From NCBI GenBank assembly GCA_921293015.1, contig OV121091.1, forward strand, positions 13,421,755-13,485,754: a stretch of DNA of 64,000 bases. The letters are read 5' to 3'. The notes under the pieces are model-generated. The model ran no database searches. It saw nothing but the letters and a program-made list of their open reading frames with translations, and was not told the DNA's origin. Source of the DNA: Phorcus lineatus. Its lineage: Eukaryota; Mollusca; Gastropoda; Trochida; Trochidae. Of the stretch, positions 48,801-56,759 are shown in pieces; position 1 is the first letter of the stretch; each line of letters opens with the position of its first letter. The position numbers and the translations under genes were made by a program.

Positions 48801-51800
48801 AGTCTTTCTTATGGATATCACGTTTCGACTTGAGATGATAATTATATAAATACTTGCTGTGAATCTATTCCCTCAGGGTTATTGAACCATAAACTTTAAT
48901 AATGATCTAGAAGAGTGTTCCACAATCATTGAATAATGTTGCTATAATGGCCATACATGTCTCCTCCACATTGCATGAGCTTGCTTGTGTTTATTTCATT
49001 GTTAATTACCTTCCCTTCTACCTTGATGATTCCATCTTGACATGCATCTCTCACAAATTTCATTCTTACTTTACAATAAAATGTCGTACTTTCGACGAAG
49101 ACTATTGAATTATTTGTTGAAACTCACTACTTTCTTGTTTCCAATTTGACCATGCATTTTCACAATCTTTTGAATTGCTTATTGCCCTAACAAGACATGT
49201 TTTCTTTCTTGTGTCATTGTTTATTGAATTGTATGTTGAATTTGATAGTTCCATTTTGAATATGCATTTCTCACAAGCTCTTGAATAATTCTTTCTCTTC
49301 ATCATATGTAATGTTTGTGTCATAGTCTATTCAATGGTTAATCTTCATTATTCCCTTGATTGTCTATCTTGACCATGTATTTCTCATAATCTCTAGAATA
49401 TTTCTCCCATACATCACATGGTCTTGCTTTTCTCACAGTCTACTAAATTACATGTTGAATTCACAACTTCCTTGATGGTTCTGTCTGGACCATGCATTTC
49501 TAACAAGCTTTTCAATCATAATTTCTTATCCACATAATATTTAATTTTGCTTTTTTGAATTGTTGAATTTCCCGCTGAAGTTCTTTCTCAATTCATATAA
49601 CCGTTGAACTCATCTGTTTCACGGTCTACTGAGTCCACTGTGTGAAAACATTTTTAAAAACCTACCTTTGAAAGTTAATTTTATCAAGTATAAAAGACAC
49701 ATATTATTGTAGTTGTTTACATAATAGAAAATTCGACATGCCTTTATTTTATAAAGGCAATAGTTCCTAAAACACTTCCTTATATCTCGATTTAATTCAG
49801 ACTTTGAATTAATTCTGTCTATGCTGACACACTTACATTTGTGGTCTTTAATAAAAAAACATTATACATTCCCAAAAGGTTTTCACATAATAAGATGCAG
49901 TATTTCTAAAAGATCTGTAAAACATAATTCATAAGAGGAACCTCCTTTATGTTCTATAACAAAGCAAACCCTTATTTTTAATAAAAATTTTTTTTATTGA
50001 TTTTCAAAGACGTTGATCAAGATACACCATCATTAACATATACCGAACTAGACATCGATAAAGCTTTTATTCTTATCATGATTTTATTATAGGAAATGTT
50101 TTCCCGTGTTTCTAGGTCCCCAATAAATTTTTTAACAGGTTTATTACAGGATTATCCAGTCTACACAAAGGTGAAACTGCAATAATTCAAGAGATTCGAG
50201 CTCCCTGCTTTGCTTAATTCGTCAATTGGTCGGTGTCAGTTTTATATTGTCTTCTCACACGCGTGGCTGTTTATGTGATTACAAGATCGATTTATACAAA
50301 GCCAGACAGGGTTATTACAGGGGATTACTACACTTGTGCGACAATGTATCTATGTTATTTAATAACCTCTACGTGCCTGTCCGTAAACAGTCTTTATCGT
50401 CATTTTCAGGTCATCTGCCAAAGTATACGTATTTTTTAAAAAAATGTAAAAGACCTGATACATGTGGTAAATAAATCCTAAGCGCAAATTGCTTTGATAA
50501 ATTGCAACTGCACTACAAAAGAAGAGGACTTTTAAATTGAGGAAATAAAAAGATATGACAGGTTATCATGTATATTCGGCTGTAACAATAATTTCTCCCT
50601 TTGCGTGATAACGTGACCTTGCTGTTTTTCGATAAGTACTCCATTATCCCAAGATGGCCATAGGAAAGTATATTAACTATGACTTGTTAATGTACAATGG
50701 TGTTATACCTTCACTTGTTTCTGCAGTATGGATTGAAGATTTACCTGTATATTATAAATTCCATATGTGTATTATCTTGCTTTATTAGCATCCTTGTTTT
50801 ATTCAGAATCGTATATCTTCAACTTTAAGTAACAAAAAACTCAACACTATAGAAAATATGTATAGTTTATCTTACGCTCGATTGTATTTGCATGTTTCCT
50901 ATCAAAATTGACCATTGCAAAGTGGAATTGCCGCCAATCGATAGATTTATGTTATGTTGCATACCCTAACATTAGGATTAAAAACCATTTCCCTCCCCTT
51001 TTTGATTTATCCTCGATTTATCCTCGATATATGGTATCATGACCTACCAAAGCATTACAGATATAAATTCCACGCTCCAAGTTACAAAAACATTTTTACA
51101 ACCTCATGTTTATTTTCAATATATACGTATCTAACTTATTAACATATGCAGTTAATGATGTGGTAGGTCATTTTAGTTTAATCTTCCCTTTTTCATTGCA
51201 TCTTAATGCACGAGATTTTCCTTAAAATGGCGTTTTCATAACAGTTTCTGAAGAACTGCCGGTTTGAATTTAGGAATTGTTGTATTTGCTTGTAACGTGC
51301 GTGATGATGTGAACTAATATAAACAAAATATTGTTAATCCTTTATTACAAACTTTGTATTTTGTCATTTCTTTCAATGGCAGTAGCACGTTTATTTTTAT
51401 ATTTATAAAGTAATAACAAAAACACAAAAAATAATGCTAGCAATTGCAAGAAAAGAATTAAAAATAGAGCCATGGGCTCTGTAGCTCATCGGACTTTTGA
51501 TAGAAATAGGTGTTTGGGTTTAGACCATGGGGTCATGGGCAGTGTAGGAAAGATAGCCTGTCCCTTAATCCTTCTCAGTTACGATTTTGTGAAAAACGGG
51601 AACAATATTTGTAAAAATAAATTAAGCATATAAAAAATAACGCTACCCATATGATAAACATCATTTATATACAGAAAATGTCGACTCCAGACGCCTTTCT
51701 ATCTTACCGTGAACAGCTGAACAGAACATATGCTCCGTGGTCATGACCAATCATATACGTGGAATACGATCACGTGATTTTCTGTCGTAACCAGTGATTT

Positions 51801-54440
51801 CGTTGACAAAACCCATTTGGGGTCAAGGGGTCACCGAACCTACAATTCAGAATCCCCATTGTCCAAGGAGTGTATACACACAACTATTAAGCTATCAAGA
51901 CCTTTTGGAACTGGAGAAGAAGATGAAAATAGGTTTTTCAGGTTTTGACCCCTGTGACCCCATTTGGGGTCAAGTGGTCACCAAACCTATAATTTAGAAT
52001 CCCCGTTGGCCAAGGAGTCTACACACACCTTTTCAGCTCTCTAGACCTTTTGGAACTGGAGAAGAATATGAAAATAGGTTTTTCAGGTTTTGACCCCTGT
52101 GACCCCAATTGGGGTCATGGGGACACCAAACATAAAATTTAGAATTTCCAGTGCCTAAGGAGTCTACACACAACTATTCAGCTCTCTGGACCTTTTGGAA
52201 CTGGAGAAGAAGATGAAAATAGATTTTTCATGTTTTGACCCCTCTGACCTCATTTGGGGTCATGGGGTCACAAAATCTACAATTTAGAATCCCCATTGGC
52301 CAAGAAGTCTACACACAACTTTTCAGCTCTCTGGACCTTTTGGAACTGGAGAAGAAGATTAAAATATATTTTTAAGGTTTTGACCCTTGTGACCCCATTT
52401 GGGGTCATGGGGTCACAAAATCTACAATTTAGAATCCCCATTTGCCAAGGAGTATGCACATAAAATTTCAGTTCTCTAGAGTCATTGGTTCTGGAGAAGA
52501 AGTCGAAAAATTTAAAAGTTTACGGATGGACGGCTGGACGGACGGCTGGACGAATGGACGGACGGATGGACGGACGCCGGACGCCATGCCATGCCATAAG
52601 CCTAATAAAAAGGAGCAGATCTAAATCAAACATACCATGTTCAGTTTTGTTATGCTAGTGCATGTTCCTACTTAAAATGAGTGTTTACAGAAAAATGGCC
52701 GCCAGCCGTTTAAGCTTGAGTTTTGATGATGTCCTCTACGACTACGGATGTTTGGGTCAGGTAAGGTGAAAAAAAGACATACGACATAGACAATTGTCTA
52801 TTTAGGTAAAAAAAATTTAAAATGGAATTTTCAAAGGACGTATTTCTGTCCCTTTAGTTTGTAGTTTAATAAGAATATGTGATATTCATAGTGAGGAGTT
52901 TAGCCATGATGAAAAAGTCATAAAACGCTCGATGGTTGATGCTACTACCTTCTTTTACCTAAATTCATAACTAATGTAATGTGCTTCTGTAGGTCTGAAT
53001 GCACTCCCATTGGTCAAAATTCAGAGTCTCTTCCAACGTTTAGAGCAGGGAATACGAAATCAATGCCACTGTTTATTTTCGTATGTATTAATGTAAATAT
53101 ATGCTTTCCCTTTTGTCTGCGACGAATGAAAATTAATCGCGTACATCAAAATGTTACACCGAGTTAACGGTAGCTTATCTAGTAATCTGACTTTCCAAAA
53201 TTGGAAAATGTTTATGTAATTTTAAGATTTATACTTTATTATACACGGGTTTCATAAAACTACATCGTATCACATGACACCTGTTATATTCTGCAGTCAT
53301 CAAATACAAAAAAAAAACTCAATCCCATGAAATTAAAATCAAATACCATTTTACATAAAGTTGGAGTCACATATACGCCTTATATGACAATAAGATAGCA
53401 TTTGTCGTTTCCTTGAAATGCAAAGTCAAATATTTCTGACAGTAAATTTCACTACATCGTAATAAAACGTCTTATCCCCATTGTTCTTTGTTCTAACGTA
53501 TGCTATAAATATACAATCGTTTTCGTGTCCTCGTGTTTCGCATTACGTGTTTCAGCTTGAAATATAATAGTCATATATGTCTACCAAATCTTGTCCCCTG
53601 CTGCCGTTTTCGTAATAAAGATATACGTTTTATTTCACTTGTAAGCGAAGAGCGTTATAACGAAATACTTCGCCCTTTTGAGCGTTCTGTTTACAAGCAG
53701 TCGTAACGATCAGCTGTTCAGGCCCGGAAAGGGCTGTGTCGTTTGTTGCACACAAACAAGTTGCCGACTAGTATTTGCTTTTAATGTTACGTTGCAGATT
53801 TCGATTCTTTTAATAACCGATGATATCAAAGTGTTTGCTTTCATTTATGTACATATGCCGATTTCATTTTACATGTATGACAGGAATGTTTTTGTTTGAA
53901 ACTCATTCATATGATATATACCTTTCTGGTGTGTACAACGTTATTTTTTTGTACAACAAAGTTTGACTAAACCAAAGATTACTTTTTGTTTTTGAAGTTA
54001 CTGTTTCATTTCGATTGTGTGTTTTTTTATAATATATATAGCTTTATTATGGTTTGGTATAACTTGTTGCTCTTTAAGTGGCATGTAACATTTTCATTTT
54101 TTGTCTTTAACCAAAATGCAGCTAATTGTGTTATTATCTTACATGAGACTAGGTATAAATTCTTCATGTTTGCCGATACTTACCGTCTAGTTCGGTTTCT
54201 CAGAAATCTTCCGTCAGTCCGCCGGATGTCGTCTGCTCGTTCGGATGTGTCGTCTGCTAGAGGCTGATTGTTGTTGTTCTGATCACTGTCGATAATCTCC
54301 TCATTGCTAGGATTATCCGGTTTACTACTCCCTGAATCACTCTGTGTGGTATCCTCTGTGGTATCCGAAGGTAGGGTATCCCGAGCGAAGGGTTGGGGAA
54401 GGGTATCTGCCCTTTCGGACAAATTGCCTGGCCCCTCCAT
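18752..54440 (-). CDS. MKX: Mohawk-type TALE homeobox transcription factor (4 coding exons)
   Basis: Spliced gene: join of 54440-54184, 23342-23020, 21956-21597 and 18831-18752 on the minus strand. Exon phases match at every junction (2/1, 1/2, 1/2), giving 1020 nt and 339 aa plus TAG; vertebrate MKX is about 350 aa. Residues 94-154 form a TALE homeodomain with the three-residue extension (DNPYP) and recognition helix VSNWFANARRR. Residues 250-262 (KYK...RYLND) and about 319-334 (YWKTLDAALALTNLA) match conserved C-terminal motifs of vertebrate Mohawk. In vertebrates Mohawk is a nuclear DNA-binding repressor in tendon and muscle connective tissue whose C-terminal motifs mediate repression; the mollusc role is unknown. 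The start ATG has a strong context (A at -3, G at +4). The third intron is the least certain, because two acceptors and two donors are possible. Identity rests on the homeodomain flanks and both C-terminal motifs, which separate it from Irx, Meis, Pbx and TGIF. Confidence 0.93.
19826..19864. repeat. Conserved hairpin repeat, copy 2
   Basis: Perfect 10-bp arms gacagaggta / tacctctgtc around taggaatttatgacggagc. Best preserved of the three copies. Confidence 0.7.
21020..21115 (-). mobile_element. Heavily decayed (CTCA)n SINE fragment
   Basis: gtagtgaagcctgtgaaaat and ttaaattcagtaaagcaatg follow the order of the minus-strand SINE body. Confidence 0.5.
21597..21956 (-). CDS. MKX: Mohawk coding exon 3 (KYK...YLND repression motif)
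   Basis: It encodes residues 194-313 plus one base of codon 314. The acceptor is tttaacag ending at 21957. The reading frame is open from the acceptor and in phase with exon 2, so the internal ATG at 21891 is not the start. Residues 250-262 (KYKHTILQRYLND) match the vertebrate motif KYKSSLLNRYLND, and the Ser/Arg-rich part that follows (RRQSGSMGSRDYEEM) matches the vertebrate RNHSGSFSSNEFEEE region. The chosen donor is AAG|GTTGGT at 21596. A second possible donor, TTG|GTACGT, lies a few bases downstream but would create a stop when joined to the nearer acceptor of exon 4. Without splicing, the frame ends at 21568 and the conserved YWK helix is lost. Confidence 0.9.
21957..23019 (-). other. 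Mohawk intron 2 (1,063 bp)
   Basis: Donor GTGGGT at 23019, acceptor tttaacag ending at 21957. A+T-rich, with no repeat or further open frame that I can support. Confidence 0.85.
23020..23342 (-). CDS. MKX: Mohawk coding exon 2 (complete TALE homeodomain)
   Basis: It encodes residues 86-193 plus one base of 194. The acceptor is a pyrimidine-rich ccttgcag ending at 23343; the donor is AAG|GTGGGT at 23019-23014. Directly after the acceptor comes RLVPEKIRHKRQ and then QDMARPLKNWLYQHRDNPYP, the TALE signature including the helix1-helix2 extension. Helix 3, SNWFANARRRLKN, carries the W-F-N-R core and the small residue at position 50 typical of TALE factors. After the homeodomain, LSWSSRIKLYN is the Mohawk-specific flank (vertebrate form LSWALRIKLYN), the strongest evidence for MKX over Irx. 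Reading on past the donor gives only a short terminal sequence to a stop, so the splice is preferred. Confidence 0.95.
23400..26400. other. Intron 1, part a: nothing recognised
   Basis: A+T-rich. A ttaaaggggc word occurs at 25783 and 25945. No repeat family or coding sequence supported. Confidence 0.5.
26414..26512. promoter_or_regulatory. Inverted TTTCACTGA pair with CRE-like cluster
   Basis: tttcactga (from 26416) and tcagtgaaa (about 26446) are inverted. They are followed by tgacgc, tgacgtcg (26471), the palindrome tgacgtca (26483-26490) and tacgtcat (26505). This may be an intronic enhancer or the end of a repeat. Confidence 0.35.
26603..26709. repeat. 107-bp foldback element
   Basis: Outer arms 26603-26627 and 26685-26709 are complementary over 25 bp with one mismatch (atttgacatttctcgtc.aat). 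Inner arms tgaagtagaaa / tttctacttca pair as well. Could be a small MITE or a hairpin RNA source. Confidence 0.75.
26720..29500. other. Intron 1, part b: nothing recognised
   Basis: A+T-rich; a short (TA)n run lies near 29041. The 119-codon minus frame at 28245-28604 shows no family signature. Confidence 0.45.
29505..29640. repeat. Tandem repeat, about 47 bp, three units
   Basis: atgacctctttcaatgaa followed by gtgttgttgag.. repeats three times directly before the LINE 3' end. Confidence 0.85.
29653..31150 (-). mobile_element. 5'-truncated non-LTR retrotransposon (LINE)
   Basis: It includes the RT open frame and about 175 bp of 3' sequence ending in a taattcaattcttt-type tail at about 29653. 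It lies in Mohawk intron 1 in the gene's orientation. The 5' limit is set where RT similarity stops, near 31100-31150. Confidence 0.85.
29830..31143 (-). CDS. LINE reverse transcriptase, C-terminal half (partial)
   Basis: 437 codons uninterrupted. ILSPLLFSMFINQI (residues 22-35) is RT motif 4; YADD at 61-64 is the catalytic core; GLFVNFDKTEILVF at 90-103 and YLG at 130-132 are the following RT motifs, then a thumb-like region with PIILYGCEIWG. The C-terminus has a C-x2-C-x9-H-x4-C finger (Cys384, Cys387, His397, Cys402), as in many I/Jockey/CR1-type LINEs. The conserved QG before motif 4 is replaced by unrelated residues, and the endonuclease and earlier RT domains are missing, so the copy cannot move by itself. 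The lack of internal stops suggests a fairly recent insertion. The clade is not determined. Confidence 0.9.
   Translation of the reverse strand: MLNVFQDYSSQTHLIRYRFTTILSPLLFSMFINQIHTVMEQDCDRGIFVDSDFLELFMLLYADDLCLFSDSVIGLQKRINVLSQFCKTWGLFVNFDKTEILVFRNGGKLRGYENWSMGGIKLNVSTYYNYLGLTFSNRLSWSKNVQNLVMKANRAMAAVKTFSFKLKNISPSVLFKIFYVQLKPIILYGCEIWGVSKWDIIERFHVRFCKYVLGVSYKCSNVAVLAECGRNYVYSDTLQRVIKYWFKLLEYEETRYPKQCCIMMCKLETVGRNTWASNVKKILFMYGFGYVWEAQGVGNKSEFLRNFVLRINDCCVQSIFADINDSSSLDLYSTIKQSFCTEPYLTTIKSKESRRRITLLRIGALSIRKNTGRREGTPRFLRLCKLCKDDVIEDELHFLFKCPCFIELRRKYIPNLPENVNISYLQNVLQRQNSETL
31160..32420. other. Intron 1, part c: nothing recognised
   Basis: No gene. A short aaggcccgaagtccgag word near 31239 recalls gaagcccgaa words near 7515, 15540 and 19801. 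Confidence 0.45.
32422..32739 (-). pseudogene. Protein-like frame, perhaps integrase C-terminal remnant
   Basis: 105 codons from ATG. WPSDDGLEAVNVRAKTEV recalls the G.DG..R.V.V pattern near the end of BEL/Pao and Ty3 integrases, but the usual RP..KL motif is poor and nothing else supports it. It may be chance. Confidence 0.2.
32846..33062. repeat. Tandem repeat, about 48 bp, five units
   Basis: Units read aaagactatgcttctttgaa, tcttgcgctattagggttt with increasing divergence at both ends. Confidence 0.9.
33578..33645 (+). repeat. Short dispersed repeat related to 15620-15690
   Basis: Shares gaatcagtcaatgtcac.., cgaaatcaat.acccccc and ggcaggtacttttc with the sequence at 15627-15680. Confidence 0.5.
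33770..34143. repeat. Two tandem copies of a 195-bp unit
   Basis: ttggtact..aaagaata, tattgggactt..acgtttgcaaag, gggactgttgttagtt and cttcttgttgaggttaaaaa each occur twice, about 195 bp apart. Confidence 0.85.
34150..34775. other. Intron 1, part d: nothing recognised
   Basis: A+T-rich; no supported feature. Confidence 0.5.
34780..35076. mobile_element. Degenerate MITE copy
   Basis: Keeps the order of the family: atcagcgtaattaaatc, taccctgataaccatcaggc, ttttattggctg, tatcaggattttgaagaagc, gatgtagcaggatc. Strongly diverged. Confidence 0.5.
35080..36650. other. Intron 1, part e: nothing recognised
   Basis: Overlapping short frames on both strands at 34884-35504 have no family signature. Confidence 0.45.
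36656..36779. repeat. 25-bp tandem repeat, five units
   Basis: ataatttgacaggtttttaa gattc repeats five times almost perfectly, with one unit a base short, implying recent expansion. Confidence 0.95.
36790..38430. other. Intron 1, part f: mostly unremarkable
   Basis: The block at about 37920-38070 is richer in G+C (gccagcaaacgagaagtt, gtcggccaaaaccttgc) and has no repeat match; it is a candidate for a conserved non-coding element. Confidence 0.35.
38440..39150. repeat. Degenerate tandem repeat around catcagtaaaccat
   Basis: About fifteen loose units of 35-60 bp with (g)catcagtaaaccat, tctttgtaaagca and gtttaatcgtttatttag words, decaying toward 39100. Confidence 0.8.
39160..40110. other. Intron 1, part g: nothing recognised
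   Basis: No supported feature. Confidence 0.5.
40121..40175. repeat. 18-bp tandem repeat, three units
   Basis: gataaagaaagatcatc repeats three times. Confidence 0.9.
40395..40447 (-). mobile_element. SINE-tail fragment (ttgggcaatgttgcagcc type)
   Basis: tgatgagttactgattagcg, cggcttgggcaatgttgc and agccatatgcg resemble 41021-41086 with decay. Confidence 0.6.
41021..41086 (-). mobile_element. 66-bp SINE 3'-end insertion with 10-bp TSD
   Basis: Insert gtgagtgagtgagag... ...aacgccgcttgggcaata...cggcgtgtt, flanked by perfect gacggcctga at 41011-41020 and 41087-41096. It is an extremely 5'-truncated retroposed copy in inverse orientation. Confidence 0.85.
41100..48950. other. Intron 1, part h: long unannotated stretch
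   Basis: No convincing gene or repeat family over 7.8 kb. Two protein-like short frames (44540-44731 and 45953-46039) and a near-palindromic gctaagactaatcttagc at about 48128 are the only items noted. Confidence 0.45.
48960..49650. repeat. Degenerate tandem repeat, about 110-135 bp
   Basis: Five loose units share ccttgatg.ttc.atcttga, ccatgcatttctcacaa, cttttgaat, tcacatggtcttg and tctattgaatta.atgttgaa. Strong T bias on the plus strand. Confidence 0.7.
49660..51800. other. Intron 1, part i: nothing recognised
   Basis: A+T-rich; several short overlapping frames at 50226-50474 without family features. Confidence 0.5.
51812..52600 (+). repeat. 145-bp tandem repeat (five units) ending in a GGACGG run
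   Basis: The palindrome-like cccatttggggtca begins units at 51814, 51961, 52106, 52251 and 52396 (147, 145, 145, 145 bp apart). Each holds ccaaggagtctacacaca, ccttttggaactggagaag and ggttttgacccctgtgacc. The array ends in ggacggctggacggacgg and gccatgccatgccataag. Open frames in it are by-products. Confidence 0.93.
52625..54175. other. Intron 1, part j (5' end): nothing recognised
   Basis: A+T-rich with some short frames; no family match. Confidence 0.5.
54184..54440 (-). CDS. MKX: Mohawk coding exon 1 (N-terminus)
   Basis: It encodes residues 1-85 plus two bases of codon 86. The exon runs from ATG at 54440-54438 to a consensus donor, CG|GTAAGT, at 54183-54178. The peptide is low complexity, rich in S, T, D, E, Q and N with an NNNN run, and ends in a basic stretch (RFLRNRTR). 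Vertebrate Mohawk also has a weakly conserved, disordered N-terminus ending in basic residues before the homeodomain. Phase 2 at the donor plus one base from the next exon completes an Arg codon, which supports direct splicing to 23342 across a 30.8-kb intron. An unseen small exon of length divisible by three in that intron cannot be excluded. Confidence 0.85.
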
Positions 54441-54448
54441 TCTGGCAG

Positions 54449-54454
54449 TTACAT
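54449..54454 (-). promoter_or_regulatory. Start-stop element (ATG TAA) before the Mohawk start
   Basis: ATG immediately followed by TAA, ending 8 nt before the main ATG. Minimal start-stop uORFs are known to hold ribosomes and reduce initiation at the following ATG. The context at -3 is A. Whether this 5' UTR is used is inferred. Confidence 0.5.
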
Positions 54455-54569
54455 TTGCTTGACTTCCAGGCTAACCGAGGTCTGCTTGCCGTTTGCAGAC
54501 GGTCCAGAACTGTTTAGTGCACACAACCTGTGAAGCCCCTTGTGTTGGCTCCGCCGTGACTCCACTGCC

Positions 54570-54590
54570 CTAGCGCATTCTGAGTCCCAT
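54570..54590 (-). other. Upstream ORF in the presumed Mohawk 5' UTR
   Basis: ATG at 54590-54588 followed by five sense codons and TAG, with a second in-frame ATG. It lies 130-150 nt before the main ATG. It is transcribed only if the start site lies beyond 54590, as the promoter elements suggest. Confidence 0.45.
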
Positions 54591-54599
54591 CAACCTAAG

Positions 54600-54692
54600 G
54601 CCTCAACGCGACTGTAACACTCTATTCGATATAGCGAGTGACGTCAGCCAATCAAATGGCAAGATGGGTTTGCCGCGCGATGATTGACAGAG
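54600..54692 (-). promoter_or_regulatory. Candidate Mohawk core promoter with TALE, CCAAT and CRE sites
   Basis: In the direction of transcription: TGATTGACAG on the plus strand at 54681-54690, the classic PBX:PREP/MEIS decamer; an inverted CCAAT box at 54652-54648; a palindromic CRE TGACGTCA at 54646-54639; then a weak TATA-like CTATATCG. It lies 160-250 bp upstream of the start codon in a G+C-richer, CpG-containing stretch. NF-Y and TALE sites are known to co-occur at developmental promoters. The start site itself is not visible. Confidence 0.6.
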
Positions 54693-54699
54693 TGTCGTA

Positions 54700-55685
54700 T
54701 ATTTCAGACTTGATTTTCAAAACACTGGTTTGGAGGGGTTTAAAAGAGTATTTGGAATGGGACGGAAAATGGCACTTGGAGAGATTTTTCACAAGCATGC
54801 ATGCATACAGGATGTAACTCAACAATGTCGATTTTATCTTTATTTTCAAAGAGGTTTTTATGACTATGCGTATATTGATTAAAATGGTTTTTTTAGATTA
54901 ATGACATTTACTTTTAAAACCTCATTGTCGTCTTAATTTGAACCAATAACCACTATGTATATATCTCTTCCAATACCGTTAAATATGGAATTCTTTGGAA
55001 ACGTTTTTCGTTAATGCTCCCTTAACATGTAAACCATTAAATGTTAACGGATATGTTTAAGATTACAGTTTAAAATATTTATCAGGTCTTGACATTAACA
55101 AGTTTATGTTAAGTATTAATTAGAAAAGTTTAAAGTAATGTTCCCTTTAATACGATTACTACAACAACATAAGAATAGTCCATCTATACAGCTACTCTGA
55201 TTTTAAACGAGGATGTTGCATGCAGTATTTCGAAATGTAATTATCAGTTGGTAAAACCGTATAATAACAGACATTATAAGAGCGTGCTATACAGCACCCA
55301 ATTATTTTGTGCTTGCCCGACGTCAGTACACGGGAACCTAGTTTCATTAATGGGCCGGGCAATGTAAAGCAGTGACCTATATAGTAACACAAGTCTCTTG
55401 TATTTCGTGGTTATGACCTGAAAACCTACGTGCCACAAGAGATAAACATCTACAGTGTATACTATAATAGGTAACCTTCTCTTTATTTATTTCCTGCAGA
55501 TGAAGGGATCGTATTTCACTTCCCTTTGTCATGATCAGAAATCAATATCGTAAATGTTGTAATGTTCCTTTTTAAAGGAATCGATATACACAAACATTAT
55601 AAAGGAGACATATGTTTGTGAAACTTTTATGCGTGATGCATCCGAAATCCTGTTAAAAGCCATCGAATATTTCTGTTGGTGAGCG
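54700..55685. other. Upstream region of Mohawk, unremarkable
   Basis: Nothing beyond the promoter elements listed; A+T-rich. Confidence 0.5.
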
Positions 55686-55689
55686 TTCA

Positions 55690-56040
55690 TAGCGTTGTCA
55701 AAAGCCCGATCGATAATGAGGTCATATTGCTAAACATAGAATGGACGGGCGCTTTACTCGTATTCTGCACAACAGTAAATGCAAACGAGTTTCGGCGGAA
55801 AGAGATGTTTACGATATCCCGCCGGCTTGAAGGGAGGTAGATGATAGTATAATTGATATGTCCACATTGTGTAAACTCCCTGCAGCGCTCTTTGTGTGAC
55901 CATGCGCAAGAGCGTGACTGTACTGCTGGTGCCCTTTATCTGTGTACAGTTCCGTCAGTGAAGCGAGTCCTTGATTAATGAGGCGCTGTGCGGAGTTTAT
56001 TACTCTTTTGCGAATGCTGCTTATTGTTTGTCAGAGAAAA
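55690..56040. promoter_or_regulatory. G+C-richer block, possible cis-regulatory region
   Basis: This stretch, 1.25-1.6 kb upstream of the Mohawk ATG, is clearly richer in G+C and CpG than its surroundings, shows no repeat-family match within the window and has no long open frame. It holds homeodomain-core ATTA sites (e.g. gattaatga near 55973) and gcgctctttg/aggcgctgtg words. The call is inference from composition and position only. Confidence 0.3.
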
Positions 56041-56403
56041 AAGTTGTTTAGAACTCTATGAAATAGACTAATTGGGAATCGTTGATTGAAGAGCGATGTA
56101 AATATACACACTCTTTTCAAGACATTCTCATTACCGACATTGCCTGTTGGTTGAACTGCATGTAACTCGATCGTCTCAGGTGAATGCGTTGTCATTAATT
56201 TTCCAACATGTAATACATAAAAAACCCATTTTCCTTTGTGTATGTATTATTAACAATGTTTTCAATAATTATACATCCCTGAGTTAATATATCATTTACC
56301 ATAAATGACATAAGAGAGGCCTAAGATACTTAAAATGTGCATTTTTTAAAGCTAAAATAGTATTAAAGGTAACACAAGAGGATTGCAAATATATATTCAC
56401 ACC

Positions 56404-56744
56404 CATCCTGCTACATCGGCGTCATTGAATCCGCTGATCGAGCTCCTTCCATATACCCTGATATCCTTCCAGCTAAATTCCTCGTACGGCTGGCGCGGGT
56501 TGATGTTCGTGGCTGTGCTCACCTGTTATAGTTTCAGCCAATGAAATGTCGTTATCCAAGGAGCTTGACGCTACTCTTTTGAACTTAACAAAATTTTCAT
56601 CCGGGTAGTGCCGCTGTTGCTGAATGCGAGTCGTCCAATTGGCTGGTTAGATAGCTACCCTTACGAGGGATTTGGCTCGAAGGAGATCAGGGTATATGGA
56701 AGGAGCTCGGTAAGCGGATTCAATTATGCTGAGGAAGCAGGATT
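56404..56744 (+). mobile_element. Full-length CAT/ATG-ended MITE, 9-bp TSD
   Basis: Begins catcctgctacatcggcg and ends gctgaggaagcaggatt. Flanks attcacacc (56395-56403) and actcacacc (56745-56753) are a 9-bp duplication with one mismatch. Length 341 bp. Confidence 0.85.
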
Positions 56745-56759
56745 ACTCACACCAGTCTT

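Larger units (their letters stand above)
23343..54183 (-). other. Mohawk intron 1 (about 30.8 kb)
   Basis: It is bounded by a GTAAGT donor at 54183 and a ccttgcag acceptor ending at 23343. It contains a 5'-truncated LINE, a foldback element, many tandem repeats and a degenerate MITE, listed separately. Long first introns of developmental regulators often carry enhancers; none can be shown from one sequence. Confidence 0.8.

Noticed and set aside
52254-52624. Open frames in the 145-bp array and its GGACGG end
   Set aside because: They repeat with the unit and lack any domain.
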